Of a stretch of DNA of 64,000 nucleotides, positions 10,943 to 17,962 are shown piece after piece (positions within the stretch are counted from its first letter, which is position 1; each line of letters starts with the position of its first letter). The notes under the pieces were generated by a model, which made no database searches, had not been told where the DNA came from, and was given only the letters and a program-made list of their open reading frames with translations. Source of the DNA: Ruminococcus_C sp963590855 (GTDB taxonomy: Bacteria > Bacillota > Clostridia > Oscillospirales > Ruminococcaceae); assembly GCA_963590855.1 (NCBI GenBank), contig CAVAQT010000010.1:12043-76042 (forward strand), in the 5' to 3' direction. The translations under genes and the position numbers were made by a program.

Positions 10943-11613
10943 GCTGCATCCCCTCCTTTCTGTGCATCGATCCTCTCCCGAACACAATACGGCTTCTGCT
11001 TTGGCAGACAAAGATCGGCAATCGAACAGCCGGAGCATTTCTGTCCGCGTTTACGCGACGGAATCACATGCGATTCCAGAATGGCACGCATCTCCTCCAA
11101 CAGCTGCCGCAGCTTGGCATCATATGCGGCATATGCCGTATCAAAAGGCAGCTTCACCCGCTTTCGGGTATCCGCATAGTACAAATACGCCTCACTGTCG
11201 CACTGCCAGATCTGATCGGCACAAACCTTCTGGGCAAATACCTGAATGGCATCTGTTTCATGATACGGCGCATCCTTTGGCGCTTTGGGCTTATATTCCA
11301 CCAGGCGCACCCGGTATGTTCCCGTCAGCCCCGGAACAGCAACGCCGTCCTTTGCTTTGAGAAACTCCACGCAGTCCGTCTTTCCGTAGATCCCATAAGG
11401 CATATCCTCCCGATAAACGAACAGCGCACTGCACACGGTCTTTCGATGGTCTGAAAACGAATGAGAGCCGTCATGCACATGTTCATGCAGCAGATCAGCT
11501 TTTGCGACAAAGGCGTTTTCCTGCCAGTCCCGATCGACTTCCAACAGCGCAAACCGTCTGGGGCAGTACAGATAATGCTGAATGCTGCGAATTTGAATGG
11601 CATCCTCGTTCAT
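10930..11613 (-). CDS. cas4: CRISPR-associated exonuclease Cas4
   Basis: Fe-S cluster RecB-like nuclease (227 aa) which, in type I-C, trims prespacers and helps define PAM and orientation together with Cas1. The first cluster Cys is in YLYCPRRFAL and the other three are in KCSGCSIADLC near the C terminus. The nuclease motif Lys is in VEYKPK (about residue 110). It starts with ATG at 11613, overlapping the cas7 stop by 4 bp (ATGA type), and its end overlaps cas1. The position between cas7 and cas1 is the standard I-C order. Confidence 0.96.
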   Translation of the reverse strand: MNEDAIQIRSIQHYLYCPRRFALLEVDRDWQENAFVAKADLLHEHVHDGSHSFSDHRKTVCSALFVYREDMPYGIYGKTDCVEFLKAKDGVAVPGLTGTYRVRLVEYKPKAPKDAPYHETDAIQVFAQKVCADQIWQCDSEAYLYYADTRKRVKLPFDTAYAAYDAKLRQLLEEMRAILESHVIPSRKRGQKCSGCSIADLCLPKQKPYCVRERIDAQKGGDAACES

Positions 11614-12482
11614 ATCTTCTCCAGAAGTGTAACGCCGTCCGGAAGCTGGCGATCCACTGCAATGGTATAATCGCTGAATTTCCGCGGTGTCACAACATCC
11701 GCCTTTTTGGTGACTGTGATCTTATCAAACAGTACATGAGACGGCACATTGCCCAGCACAGAGTCGTGCCGGAAAACATACAGCTTTCGCATGCACATCT
11801 TACCTCTTGCAGCGCTATGGTCATTTTCAAACATATTGATGATGGCAGTCCAGAGCAGTTCCAGATCTTCTTCCCCGAATCCGGTGACCCGCTGCGCCAG
11901 AGAAGCTGAAATATAACCCTCTGCCCGATAGAGTCCATAGTAGACCAGGCTCTTCTTTCCGATTTCCGTCATGCCCTTTTCCTGGCGGTCGATCGTTGTC
12001 TTTGCCTGTCGGGTAATGGTGATATCCTCCGCCAATACGGGGTCGATGCTCCGCGCAAAGTTCAGCTGCACCGGGCCGCGGACAATGCCGCAGGGGTTGT
12101 CGCCGGTACTCATAACCGCGCCGAAGGTGCGGACATCATAATAATTCCGGCACATATATTTCTGCGCTTTCAGCTGATCGCTCATGGGCGTTTTGCTTCT
12201 GTTCTTTTCCAGTTTCTCTGCGTCATATGCCTCTGTGAACTTCTCATTCAGCGGACGGTCTGTCCGGATCAGGATCTGATAACCGGGCACATCTTCTTTT
12301 GCCAGTTCCACAAAGTTCCGGATCTTCCGCTTCAGGCATACATCAGTTACCAGGCCCAGAGAAGTTTCCGGGTCTGTCCGGGGCAGATTTCCGGCATCAG
12401 GGTCGCCGTTGGGGTTGCCGTTTTCCACGTCAAACAGCATCACAAAGTCATAGCGGTTCTGAATTGCTTGATTGTTTTCCAT
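11610..12482 (-). CDS. cas7: Cascade backbone protein Cas7 (Csd2 type)
   Basis: RAMP protein that polymerises along the crRNA to form the backbone of the I-C effector. It is 290 aa, typical for Csd2/Cas7c. The N-terminal stretch YDFVMLFDVENGNPNGDPDA is the family signature and a central stretch contains RGPVQLNFARSIDP. In type I backbones every sixth crRNA base is flipped out by a Cas7 thumb, which matters for the guide RNA described at 15204. It is preceded by a good ribosome site 17 bp after the cas8c stop. Confidence 0.96.
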   Translation of the reverse strand: MENNQAIQNRYDFVMLFDVENGNPNGDPDAGNLPRTDPETSLGLVTDVCLKRKIRNFVELAKEDVPGYQILIRTDRPLNEKFTEAYDAEKLEKNRSKTPMSDQLKAQKYMCRNYYDVRTFGAVMSTGDNPCGIVRGPVQLNFARSIDPVLAEDITITRQAKTTIDRQEKGMTEIGKKSLVYYGLYRAEGYISASLAQRVTGFGEEDLELLWTAIINMFENDHSAARGKMCMRKLYVFRHDSVLGNVPSHVLFDKITVTKKADVVTPRKFSDYTIAVDRQLPDGVTLLEKI

Positions 12483-12499
12483 AATAGACCATCCTTTCT

Positions 12500-14341
12500 C
12501 TATTCAGCGGATCTAGGTTCTGTTTTTTTCTGATAAAAATCGGTGATTTGCTGATGATAGCCGACAATGAAGCTGCCCTGCTCTTCCAGACTCAATGTTG
12601 CCGGAAAGCCGCCGTCCAGCTTGTCCATGATCTCACCGATCAGCTTTTCAAAATTCACTTCTCTGCCCTTATTGCCTGCACCGATCTTTCTCAGATGGTT
12701 CTTTGAGAGCTTGTCAAGCTGCGGCAAAATGCGCCGGGGTATGCCGCAGGCGGAAGAAAAATAAGCATCTTTGATGGTACGGTTCAGGTTGCCGTCTGCG
12801 GCTGCCTGCTGGATCAATTCGTAGACAGCAAACAATCTGCCGCAAAGATATGCCGGATTCTGGTTTTCCTTGTTCAGGCTCATGGTGATCTCCTCCTCTT
12901 GGTGCGCCAGCCGCGCCTTACGGTTCAGGCACGCCTTAATGATGCCTGTACGCACATCGTTCAGCTTGATAAAATGGTTGTTTTCGTTGTCGCTGTCTGT
13001 TTTGACACGGCGGATCACGGTGGCGAGCAGGTCTGTGGGATAAGCGCTCCCGTGAAATGCCGCATGCATGATGCTTGCCATAAGCGGTGACGGTACTTTC
13101 GGATTCGTCGCCACCGGCGAAACCAGCTGCTCTCGGATATCCTCAAAGGAAACCTGACGCATCCGCGCCGGATTGCATGCCAGATCCTTCTGGTGCTGCA
13201 CGAGATTAGTAATGAATGCGCCGTATTTGTCCCGGTACAAAAACTTCTGACAGATGCGGGAACTATTGGGAGAAAGTCCTGCCACATAGAATGTTGCATC
13301 TGCGTCCGCATGCAGCGCAGACAGATCGGGGGCTCTGCCGAAAACCGCCTGGCGGAAAATGTCATCCAGTTCGGCTTCATTCCTTGCAGTGGGATCCCCC
13401 AGCAAAAAAGAAAACAGATCGCACTCTCCGGCATCATCCGGCTTCATGGCAAAATAGACCAGACACATCTCATCCATGGCCTTGTGATGCCGCTTGTCCC
13501 CTGTCAGATAATTCAACGCCGAAGTGTACTTCTTCATCGCCTTTTCTGAAATGTTGCTGTTATAGGACTGCGTCTTTCCGTAAGAACAGAACGCCGATTC
13601 CTTCATACCCACCATAACGCACCCCGAGGAATTTCCGCCGGGCAGCTTGATTTTATCGTGGATACGCGCCACCGGCAATACTTCGCCCAAAACAGCGCAC
13701 TGCGACGAAGTGCCGCTCTCTGTCTGTGCCGCCTTTTCAGCAGTCTGCTTCTCCCGAAAAATGCGGTCGTACTTTTCCCGAAAAGCAGGGTCATTCTCCA
13801 GACGGACATTGGGATCACTCTGAAGCCCGAAACAGAAATAGTTGTTCTTATAGAGTGCACCGCATTTTTTCAGGTGAGGATTTTCTGTTTCCGACTCCGG
13901 ATTCCAGTCCTGCAAAAATGCATAGAATGCGCGGCAGATCTCCGAATCCAGATCCTGAAAAAATTCCAGGTTATGCGCCACAAAGGCATTGTGGGATTTC
14001 TTTGCCTTATTGGTCTTGTCGCAGGGCGTCAGCTCTCCCTGGTCGAGATTCAGACCGAAGAGGTACAGCGGACGATGCTCAATGGTGTTGGAACAGATTC
14101 CCGTCACCTGTGTCCGCAGCGGAAGCAGGCAGGTTCTGGGCGAATATGTGATCTTGATCTTGCCCTTTTTCTGCGGTGTTTCCACCGCATTCCGGATGTC
14201 CAGAATGTCGCCAATCTTCCCCTCCGGTGTCAGGAGCACTTCAAAGGAAACCTTCTGCTCCGACCAGCCATCGGGAATTTTTTGTCCGCCGGCACGTTCT
14301 GCCAGCTGGTCTGCATAGCTGCAAAGCGCCTGTATCAGCAT
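12500..14341 (-). CDS. cas8c: Cascade large subunit Cas8c (Csd1)
   Basis: Large subunit of the I-C effector (613 aa), responsible for PAM recognition. In this subtype an internal translation start in cas8c can supply the small subunit Cas11c; that is family knowledge and I have not fixed the internal start here. The N-terminal half and LGDPTARNEAELDDIFRQAV, plus RTGIIKACLNR, resemble Csd1. The start at ATG 14341 has GGGAGGGGATC just upstream inside the end of cas5c, with a 7-bp overlap. It lies between cas5c and cas7, as expected. Confidence 0.94.
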   Translation of the reverse strand: MLIQALCSYADQLAERAGGQKIPDGWSEQKVSFEVLLTPEGKIGDILDIRNAVETPQKKGKIKITYSPRTCLLPLRTQVTGICSNTIEHRPLYLFGLNLDQGELTPCDKTNKAKKSHNAFVAHNLEFFQDLDSEICRAFYAFLQDWNPESETENPHLKKCGALYKNNYFCFGLQSDPNVRLENDPAFREKYDRIFREKQTAEKAAQTESGTSSQCAVLGEVLPVARIHDKIKLPGGNSSGCVMVGMKESAFCSYGKTQSYNSNISEKAMKKYTSALNYLTGDKRHHKAMDEMCLVYFAMKPDDAGECDLFSFLLGDPTARNEAELDDIFRQAVFGRAPDLSALHADADATFYVAGLSPNSSRICQKFLYRDKYGAFITNLVQHQKDLACNPARMRQVSFEDIREQLVSPVATNPKVPSPLMASIMHAAFHGSAYPTDLLATVIRRVKTDSDNENNHFIKLNDVRTGIIKACLNRKARLAHQEEEITMSLNKENQNPAYLCGRLFAVYELIQQAAADGNLNRTIKDAYFSSACGIPRRILPQLDKLSKNHLRKIGAGNKGREVNFEKLIGEIMDKLDGGFPATLSLEEQGSFIVGYHQQITDFYQKKTEPRSAE

Positions 14342-15054
14342 ATGATCCCCTCCCGATACTTTTTCACGTCAATGATGCCGTCGATCATATGCGGCCGATA
14401 ATAGACCGCATCCGCCTTGTCGGAAAACTGCGGGTGTTCCCAGTCGCCGTTTATAGGCTTTCCGCCGTCGTGAAAGCGCATGCCATAGAGCATATAGCCC
14501 AGGTCAATGTCTCCTTTCAGTTCCGGTGAGATTTCTTCCGGATGGAGCTCGTCCACCAGAGTGATCTTTTTCACCGGAAACTCCCGGCAGCCCAGGCATG
14601 GCTGACAAAAGCACTGACCATTTCGCAGCCGCCGCAGCAGGATGTTGTAATGCTTGGCTTCGCACTCGTCGGGATGGTCTGCCTTCAGCCCGGTCATCTC
14701 CATGTGAAAGGCAATGCCGTATTTCACATGCTTCAAAATCATCGAAGCGCGCTGCGTGCGATCCTCAGAGGTATAGATCACCGGCGAGCCGTTCCCTTTC
14801 ATCTGTGCGCGCACCGCAGTATAAGAGACCTTGCTCTTGCACTCATTCCGCCGCACATTCAGAAACTGGATGGGATGATAGACAAAAATCTTGTCTATTT
14901 TGTAACGAACCGGAGGCTTCCAATATATGGACTTGATAAGACCTTCCAGTGCAGAGGGTGTCGGCACGTCATAAGAAACACGCTCCACCTTCATTTCCGG
15001 CCGGGAGAAGCAGGCATAGTCTCCCTCCACCACGATTTGAAATCCATAAGCCAT
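14335..15054 (-). CDS. cas5c: Cas5c (Cas5d) pre-crRNA endoribonuclease and Cascade subunit
   Basis: In type I-C, which lacks Cas6, this protein cuts the pre-crRNA at the base of the repeat hairpin, leaving an 11-nt 5' handle, and then caps the crRNA in Cascade. I start it at ATG 15054 (MAYGFQIVVEGDYACFSRPE, 239 aa): AAGGAG lies 8 nt upstream, whereas the alternative GTG at 15063 overlaps that ribosome site. The sequence VSYDVPTPSALEGLIKSIYW is typical of the family. It is the first gene of the cas5c-cas8c-cas7-cas4-cas1-cas2 operon, with its own promoter at 15087-15115. Confidence 0.95.
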   Translation of the reverse strand: MAYGFQIVVEGDYACFSRPEMKVERVSYDVPTPSALEGLIKSIYWKPPVRYKIDKIFVYHPIQFLNVRRNECKSKVSYTAVRAQMKGNGSPVIYTSEDRTQRASMILKHVKYGIAFHMEMTGLKADHPDECEAKHYNILLRRLRNGQCFCQPCLGCREFPVKKITLVDELHPEEISPELKGDIDLGYMLYGMRFHDGGKPINGDWEHPQFSDKADAVYYRPHMIDGIIDVKKYREGIIC

Positions 15055-15072
15055 TTCATTCACTCCTTTCGA

Positions 15073-15091
15073 CTTATTTTATATTTATTAT
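15073..15091 (+). promoter_or_regulatory. Predicted target of the CreR-like guide, over the cas5c -10 box
   Basis: The plus-strand sequence ATTTTATATTTATTAT (15076-15091) matches the first 16 nt of the guide at 15234-15249 (ATTTTCTATTTTTTAT) at every position except 6 and 12, which type I effectors do not read. The preceding trinucleotide (15073-15075) is CTT rather than the usual I-C TTC, the main weak point. The site covers five of the six -10 bases and the likely start of cas5c transcription. Confidence 0.6.
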
Positions 15092-15115
15092 ATCACTGAG
15101 TTCTCGGATATGCAA
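15087..15115 (-). promoter_or_regulatory. Promoter of the cas5c-cas2 operon
   Basis: On the minus strand: -35 TTGCAT (15115-15110), 17-bp spacer, perfect -10 TATAAT (15092-15087). Transcription should start near 15080, giving a 5' UTR of about 25 nt with AAGGAG before ATG 15054. This separates cas5c expression from cas3, which has its own promoter. Confidence 0.8.
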
Positions 15116-15169
15116 TACTCGTTTTGCACAAACATCATAGAATGTTTTTGTACAGTATTCCAAACCCAC

Positions 15170-15198
15170 TTGATTTTTATCACATCATCGCTTATAAT
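15170..15198 (+). promoter_or_regulatory. Promoter of the CreR-like small RNA
   Basis: On the plus strand: -35 TTGATT (15170-15175), exactly 17 bp, and a consensus -10 TATAAT (15193-15198). It is divergent from the cas5c promoter and points into the gap towards the cas3 3' end, where there is no open frame worth calling. Expected start near 15204-15206. Confidence 0.8.
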
Positions 15199-15207
15199 AA
15201 AAGAGAA

Positions 15208-15233
15208 GTCTGCAAATTGCAGTGAGTTGAAAT
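15208..15233 (+). repeat. Truncated CRISPR-repeat mimic
   Basis: 26 nt against 32 for the array repeat. It begins GTC as the repeat does, forms a CTGCA/TGCAG stem with an AAT loop instead of the GC-rich CACGCCC/GGGCGTG stem, and ends with GTGAGTTGAAAT, identical to the last 12 nt of the crRNA-sense repeat. Stem sequence replaced but pairing retained, with the handle unchanged, argues for a processed RNA rather than a stray repeat. Confidence 0.85.
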
Positions 15234-15262
15234 ATTTTCTATTTTTTATGAGGAACGATTGG

Positions 15263-15296
15263 AAGAGGATCCGGTGATTTTGCCGGGTCCTCTTTT
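15263..15296 (+). terminator. Terminator of the CreR-like RNA
   Basis: Arms AAGAGGATCCGG (15263-15274) and CCGGGTCCTCTT (15283-15294) form a 12-bp stem with one G-U pair and an 8-nt loop, followed by TTTT on the plus strand. On the minus strand it could weakly end cas3 transcription too. Confidence 0.85.
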
Positions 15297-15347
15297 GCTG
15301 TTCAGAGATTGCTCTCAGCCAAATATCCGCACCCAAAGGCATGCATA

Positions 15348-17555
15348 TTACGGGAACATGCCATCCCAGAGCAGGTCTCCGTTGTGCTCCAGATTCAAGC
15401 CGGTCTCTTTTTCGTAATATGCCATATCCGCCAGAACGAAAACGCCGTTTCTTTCGCACAGAATGCCGGCTTCTGCCGCCTGGGAAAACGCATGCCGCCG
15501 CAGCGAAACGGTATAGCGCTGTAATTTTCGCTTGACCGAAAACTTTCCGGATTCCAGCTTTGCCAGAAGTGCTTTTGCTGTGTCGTCTGTGGGAATTACA
15601 ACGCCGATCGTTTCCTCTCGGATGAACCGGAAATTTTCCGCATATGTCCGAAACGGCAGATTGTCGATTCCCGTAACATCCCTGGCAATGGTATTGCTCC
15701 TGATCTCGTCCTCATCGCAAAATGTGTAGAACTGCCGATAATAGGTCTCGATGCATTCCGGGTCGGCGATCTCCGGGCATTTCTGACGCGCCGCCTTTGT
15801 AAACTGCACCCGTTGCTCCAGTGCACGGGGCACGCTCTCCTCGGTTTCAAAAATATAGACATCGCCCATTTCCAGTTTTCCCTCCCGGTTGCACCGTCCG
15901 GCAGACTGCAAAATATTGTCCAGCCCTGCCATCTGCCGGAATACCGCGGAAAAGTCAAGGTCTACCCCGGCTTCCACCAGAGAGGTAGAAATCACCGTGA
16001 TGGGTACACCTTTTTTCAGGTCTGCCCGGATCTCTGCAATCACACGAGAACGGTCTGCCGGTATCATGTCCGTGGAAAGGTGATATTTCTTCCCCGAAGC
16101 CTGCGCAAAGACTTCCCGTGCAGATTTGCGCCGATTGACAATAATCAAACTGCTGGGATAGGCAGAAGCCTTCTCCAGTACATTGTCATAGTCCGTCGTC
16201 CCCAGAAAGTGAAAACGGCACTTCTGAAAAGCGGCAAAATCAGTGCGGTCAGTGATGAGCGGACAAACCGGAATCCCCGGCAGATACCGCTGAAACAGCT
16301 CCGTATAATCCGGCATCGTCGCCGAAAGAAAGATGGCTTCGCTATTCAGATAGCGGATCAAATAGCCGATGCCGCGCAGGCAGGGTTGGAGCAGTTCCAC
16401 AGGAAGCAGGTGTACTTCATCAAACACGATCACAGCATCCGCCATATTGTGCAGCTTGCGCAGCCCGGTGCCTTTATAATGGTAAAGGGACTGGAAAAAC
16501 TGTACGCTTGTGGTAATGAGAAACGGCGCATCCCAATTCTCTGTGGCAGACTTTCGGCGCTGCGCCGCAGAAACCGTGTCATCTGCCTGCCCCTCCGGAT
16601 CGGTATCATAGACATAATTGGAATGATGCTGCAAAATGTCTGCATACTGTCCGAACTCCTGCTCAAATTGTTCAGCAGTCTGCTCAATAATGCTCGTATA
16701 TGGTATCACATAGATGATCCGCTTTTTTCCGGTATCTTTCAGTACCTTTTGCAGCGCAATTTTCAGGCTGCACAGCGTCTTTCCGCTGCCGGTTGGCATA
16801 TTCAGAATAGAGATGGGCGCGTCACTTTGCGCGGCATTCTGAAACGCCTGCTGCTGCAAACGCTGCCGTGCCTTTTGCAGCGGTGTTTCAGCCCGGAATC
16901 CGGAAAGCTTCTGGTTCAGCGCTTCCAGAACTCCGGCAAAGTCCGCAGACAGACCGCGTTGTTTCTGCGGACTGCAAAACTGCTCCGTGTCCAGAAAATC
17001 GGCATCTGTCAGGCAGGAAAAAACATATCGCGTAAAAAAGGCATACCGCTCTAGCATCTCCGTCTGGTCTTTTGCCCGGAGCAGTTCCTGCATCATGGCG
17101 GCGGCATCCGGGATCGCCAGCGGCACATCCTCCTGATAGGCGCTGAAATCCAGTTCTCCGGTATAATCCGGTGCGCGCCCCAGCCGATGATACAATGCAG
17201 TTCCGTCGTAAGGATACCCTCTGCCGGACTTCGTTCCGCCGTCCGGCAGTCCGGTATGATGCCCGGCAATGCAGTATTCCAGCATCCAGGCAACGCATTC
17301 CTCCACCTTGTTTTTCGGCATCTGATCCAAAGCAATGGCACCGCAGGCGGAATGCTCGAACTTCGGCTTCCCGGTCATCAGCCGCCGCTGAAATGCCGGC
17401 GCATATTTTCCGATGTCGTGATAGCGCCCGGCTGCCCGGCAAACCTCCCGAAACATTTCCTTCGAGAATGCACCTGCCATATCAGATACATTTGTCAGAT
17501 GCTCCAAAACCGTCTGTTTCTCGCCGTCCTCCCGAATATGTGCATAATATCCCAT
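15348..17555 (-). CDS. cas3: CRISPR-associated helicase-nuclease Cas3
   Basis: Recruited by target-bound Cascade to nick and unwind DNA. HD nuclease first (HDIGKYAPAFQ at about residue 45, then HHTGLPDGG), then an SF2 helicase with Walker A MPTGSGKT and a DEVH box (VIVFDEVHLLP), and a C-terminal accessory domain; 735 aa is normal for the HD-helicase fusion. I prefer ATG 17555 (MGYYAHIREDGEKQ) because GAGGTGG sits just upstream; a GTG three codons earlier overlaps it. It has its own promoter at 17588-17616 and is separated from cas5c by 293 bp holding the CreR-like unit. Confidence 0.96.
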   Translation of the reverse strand: MGYYAHIREDGEKQTVLEHLTNVSDMAGAFSKEMFREVCRAAGRYHDIGKYAPAFQRRLMTGKPKFEHSACGAIALDQMPKNKVEECVAWMLEYCIAGHHTGLPDGGTKSGRGYPYDGTALYHRLGRAPDYTGELDFSAYQEDVPLAIPDAAAMMQELLRAKDQTEMLERYAFFTRYVFSCLTDADFLDTEQFCSPQKQRGLSADFAGVLEALNQKLSGFRAETPLQKARQRLQQQAFQNAAQSDAPISILNMPTGSGKTLCSLKIALQKVLKDTGKKRIIYVIPYTSIIEQTAEQFEQEFGQYADILQHHSNYVYDTDPEGQADDTVSAAQRRKSATENWDAPFLITTSVQFFQSLYHYKGTGLRKLHNMADAVIVFDEVHLLPVELLQPCLRGIGYLIRYLNSEAIFLSATMPDYTELFQRYLPGIPVCPLITDRTDFAAFQKCRFHFLGTTDYDNVLEKASAYPSSLIIVNRRKSAREVFAQASGKKYHLSTDMIPADRSRVIAEIRADLKKGVPITVISTSLVEAGVDLDFSAVFRQMAGLDNILQSAGRCNREGKLEMGDVYIFETEESVPRALEQRVQFTKAARQKCPEIADPECIETYYRQFYTFCDEDEIRSNTIARDVTGIDNLPFRTYAENFRFIREETIGVVIPTDDTAKALLAKLESGKFSVKRKLQRYTVSLRRHAFSQAAEAGILCERNGVFVLADMAYYEKETGLNLEHNGDLLWDGMFP

Positions 17556-17587
17556 TTTTTCCACCTCGATATTATTTATATATTACA

Positions 17588-17616
17588 ATTATACCAGAAA
17601 CGACATGAAAATTCAA
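17588..17616 (-). promoter_or_regulatory. cas3 promoter
   Basis: Minus strand: -35 TTGAAT (17616-17611), 17 bp, -10 TATAAT (17593-17588); start near 17581, about 25 nt before ATG 17555. ATTTTC, equal to the first 6 nt of the CreR-like guide, overlaps the -35, but the match stops there and no TTC-like PAM precedes it. Confidence 0.8.
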
Positions 17617-17878
17617 CTGTGGTTTCTCATTTTTTCACCGCAAGTTTCGACAAAGTTCGACAAATCAGAAAAAACGCCCGTCAATTTCAAAAACAGGCAA
17701 TCCTGCAAAAACTCGTGTGATGCCACCTAAAGTTGTAAATTATATTTGAACGGACAGACGTGCGTCCGGCAGTGTTGCTATAATAGAGACAGTTCCAGAT
17801 TGCAGGGCATATCAAAGAAACCGGCAAAAAGATCGACGGAATGTAACTCTTTTGTGATGTTTACAAAAATCGCCGAAA
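17617..17878. other. Gene-free stretch upstream of cas3 and the membrane-protein cluster
   Basis: No coding frame is supported. On the plus strand a TATAAT (17779-17784) is preceded, where a -35 would lie, by an inverted repeat CGGAC/GTCCG (17751-17755 and 17764-17768), a possible operator. This may be an upstream promoter of the gene at 17963. The rest holds nothing I can name. Confidence 0.4.
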
Positions 17879-17881
17879 TTG

Positions 17882-17911
17882 TTCTTGTTTTTTTTTTTTT
17901 TATGCTATAAT
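17882..17911 (+). promoter_or_regulatory. Promoter with a 14-T homopolymer between -35 and -10
   Basis: TATAAT at 17906-17911 is preceded by a run of 14 T (17888-17901) and by overlapping -35 candidates TTCTTG (17882-17887, 18-bp spacing) and TTGTTT (17885-17890, 15-bp spacing). Length change of the T-run would alter promoter spacing. Confidence 0.55.
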
Positions 17912-17962
17912 GCAATAAAGCGTATAAAAATGCTTAAATTTATGGGCTGGGAGGATTTACAC

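Larger units (their letters stand above)
15204..15296 (+). ncRNA. CreR-like cas-regulating small RNA (repeat mimic, guide, terminator)
   Basis: A predicted RNA of about 93 nt, antisense in orientation to the cas genes and lying between cas3 and cas5c. It has a consensus promoter, a truncated CRISPR-repeat mimic (15208-15233), a guide-like segment from 15234 and a 12-bp intrinsic terminator. The mimic keeps the starting GTC, a stem-loop and the exact 11-nt crRNA handle, so Cas5c could process it into a short guide. The guide's best visible target is the cas5c promoter -10 box. Cas-regulating RNAs (CreR) and CreA antitoxin RNAs are known in several type I and type V systems; assigning this one to CreR rather than CreA is inference, supported by the absence of a toxin-like ORF beside it. 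Confidence 0.75.

Noticed and set aside
15813..17054. 413-codon plus-strand frame antisense to cas3
   Set aside because: Shadow of cas3; no domain, no ribosome site.
17594..17616. Second CreR-like guide target in the cas3 promoter
   Set aside because: Only the first 6 guide nt match; the match fails from position 7 and there is no TTC-like PAM.
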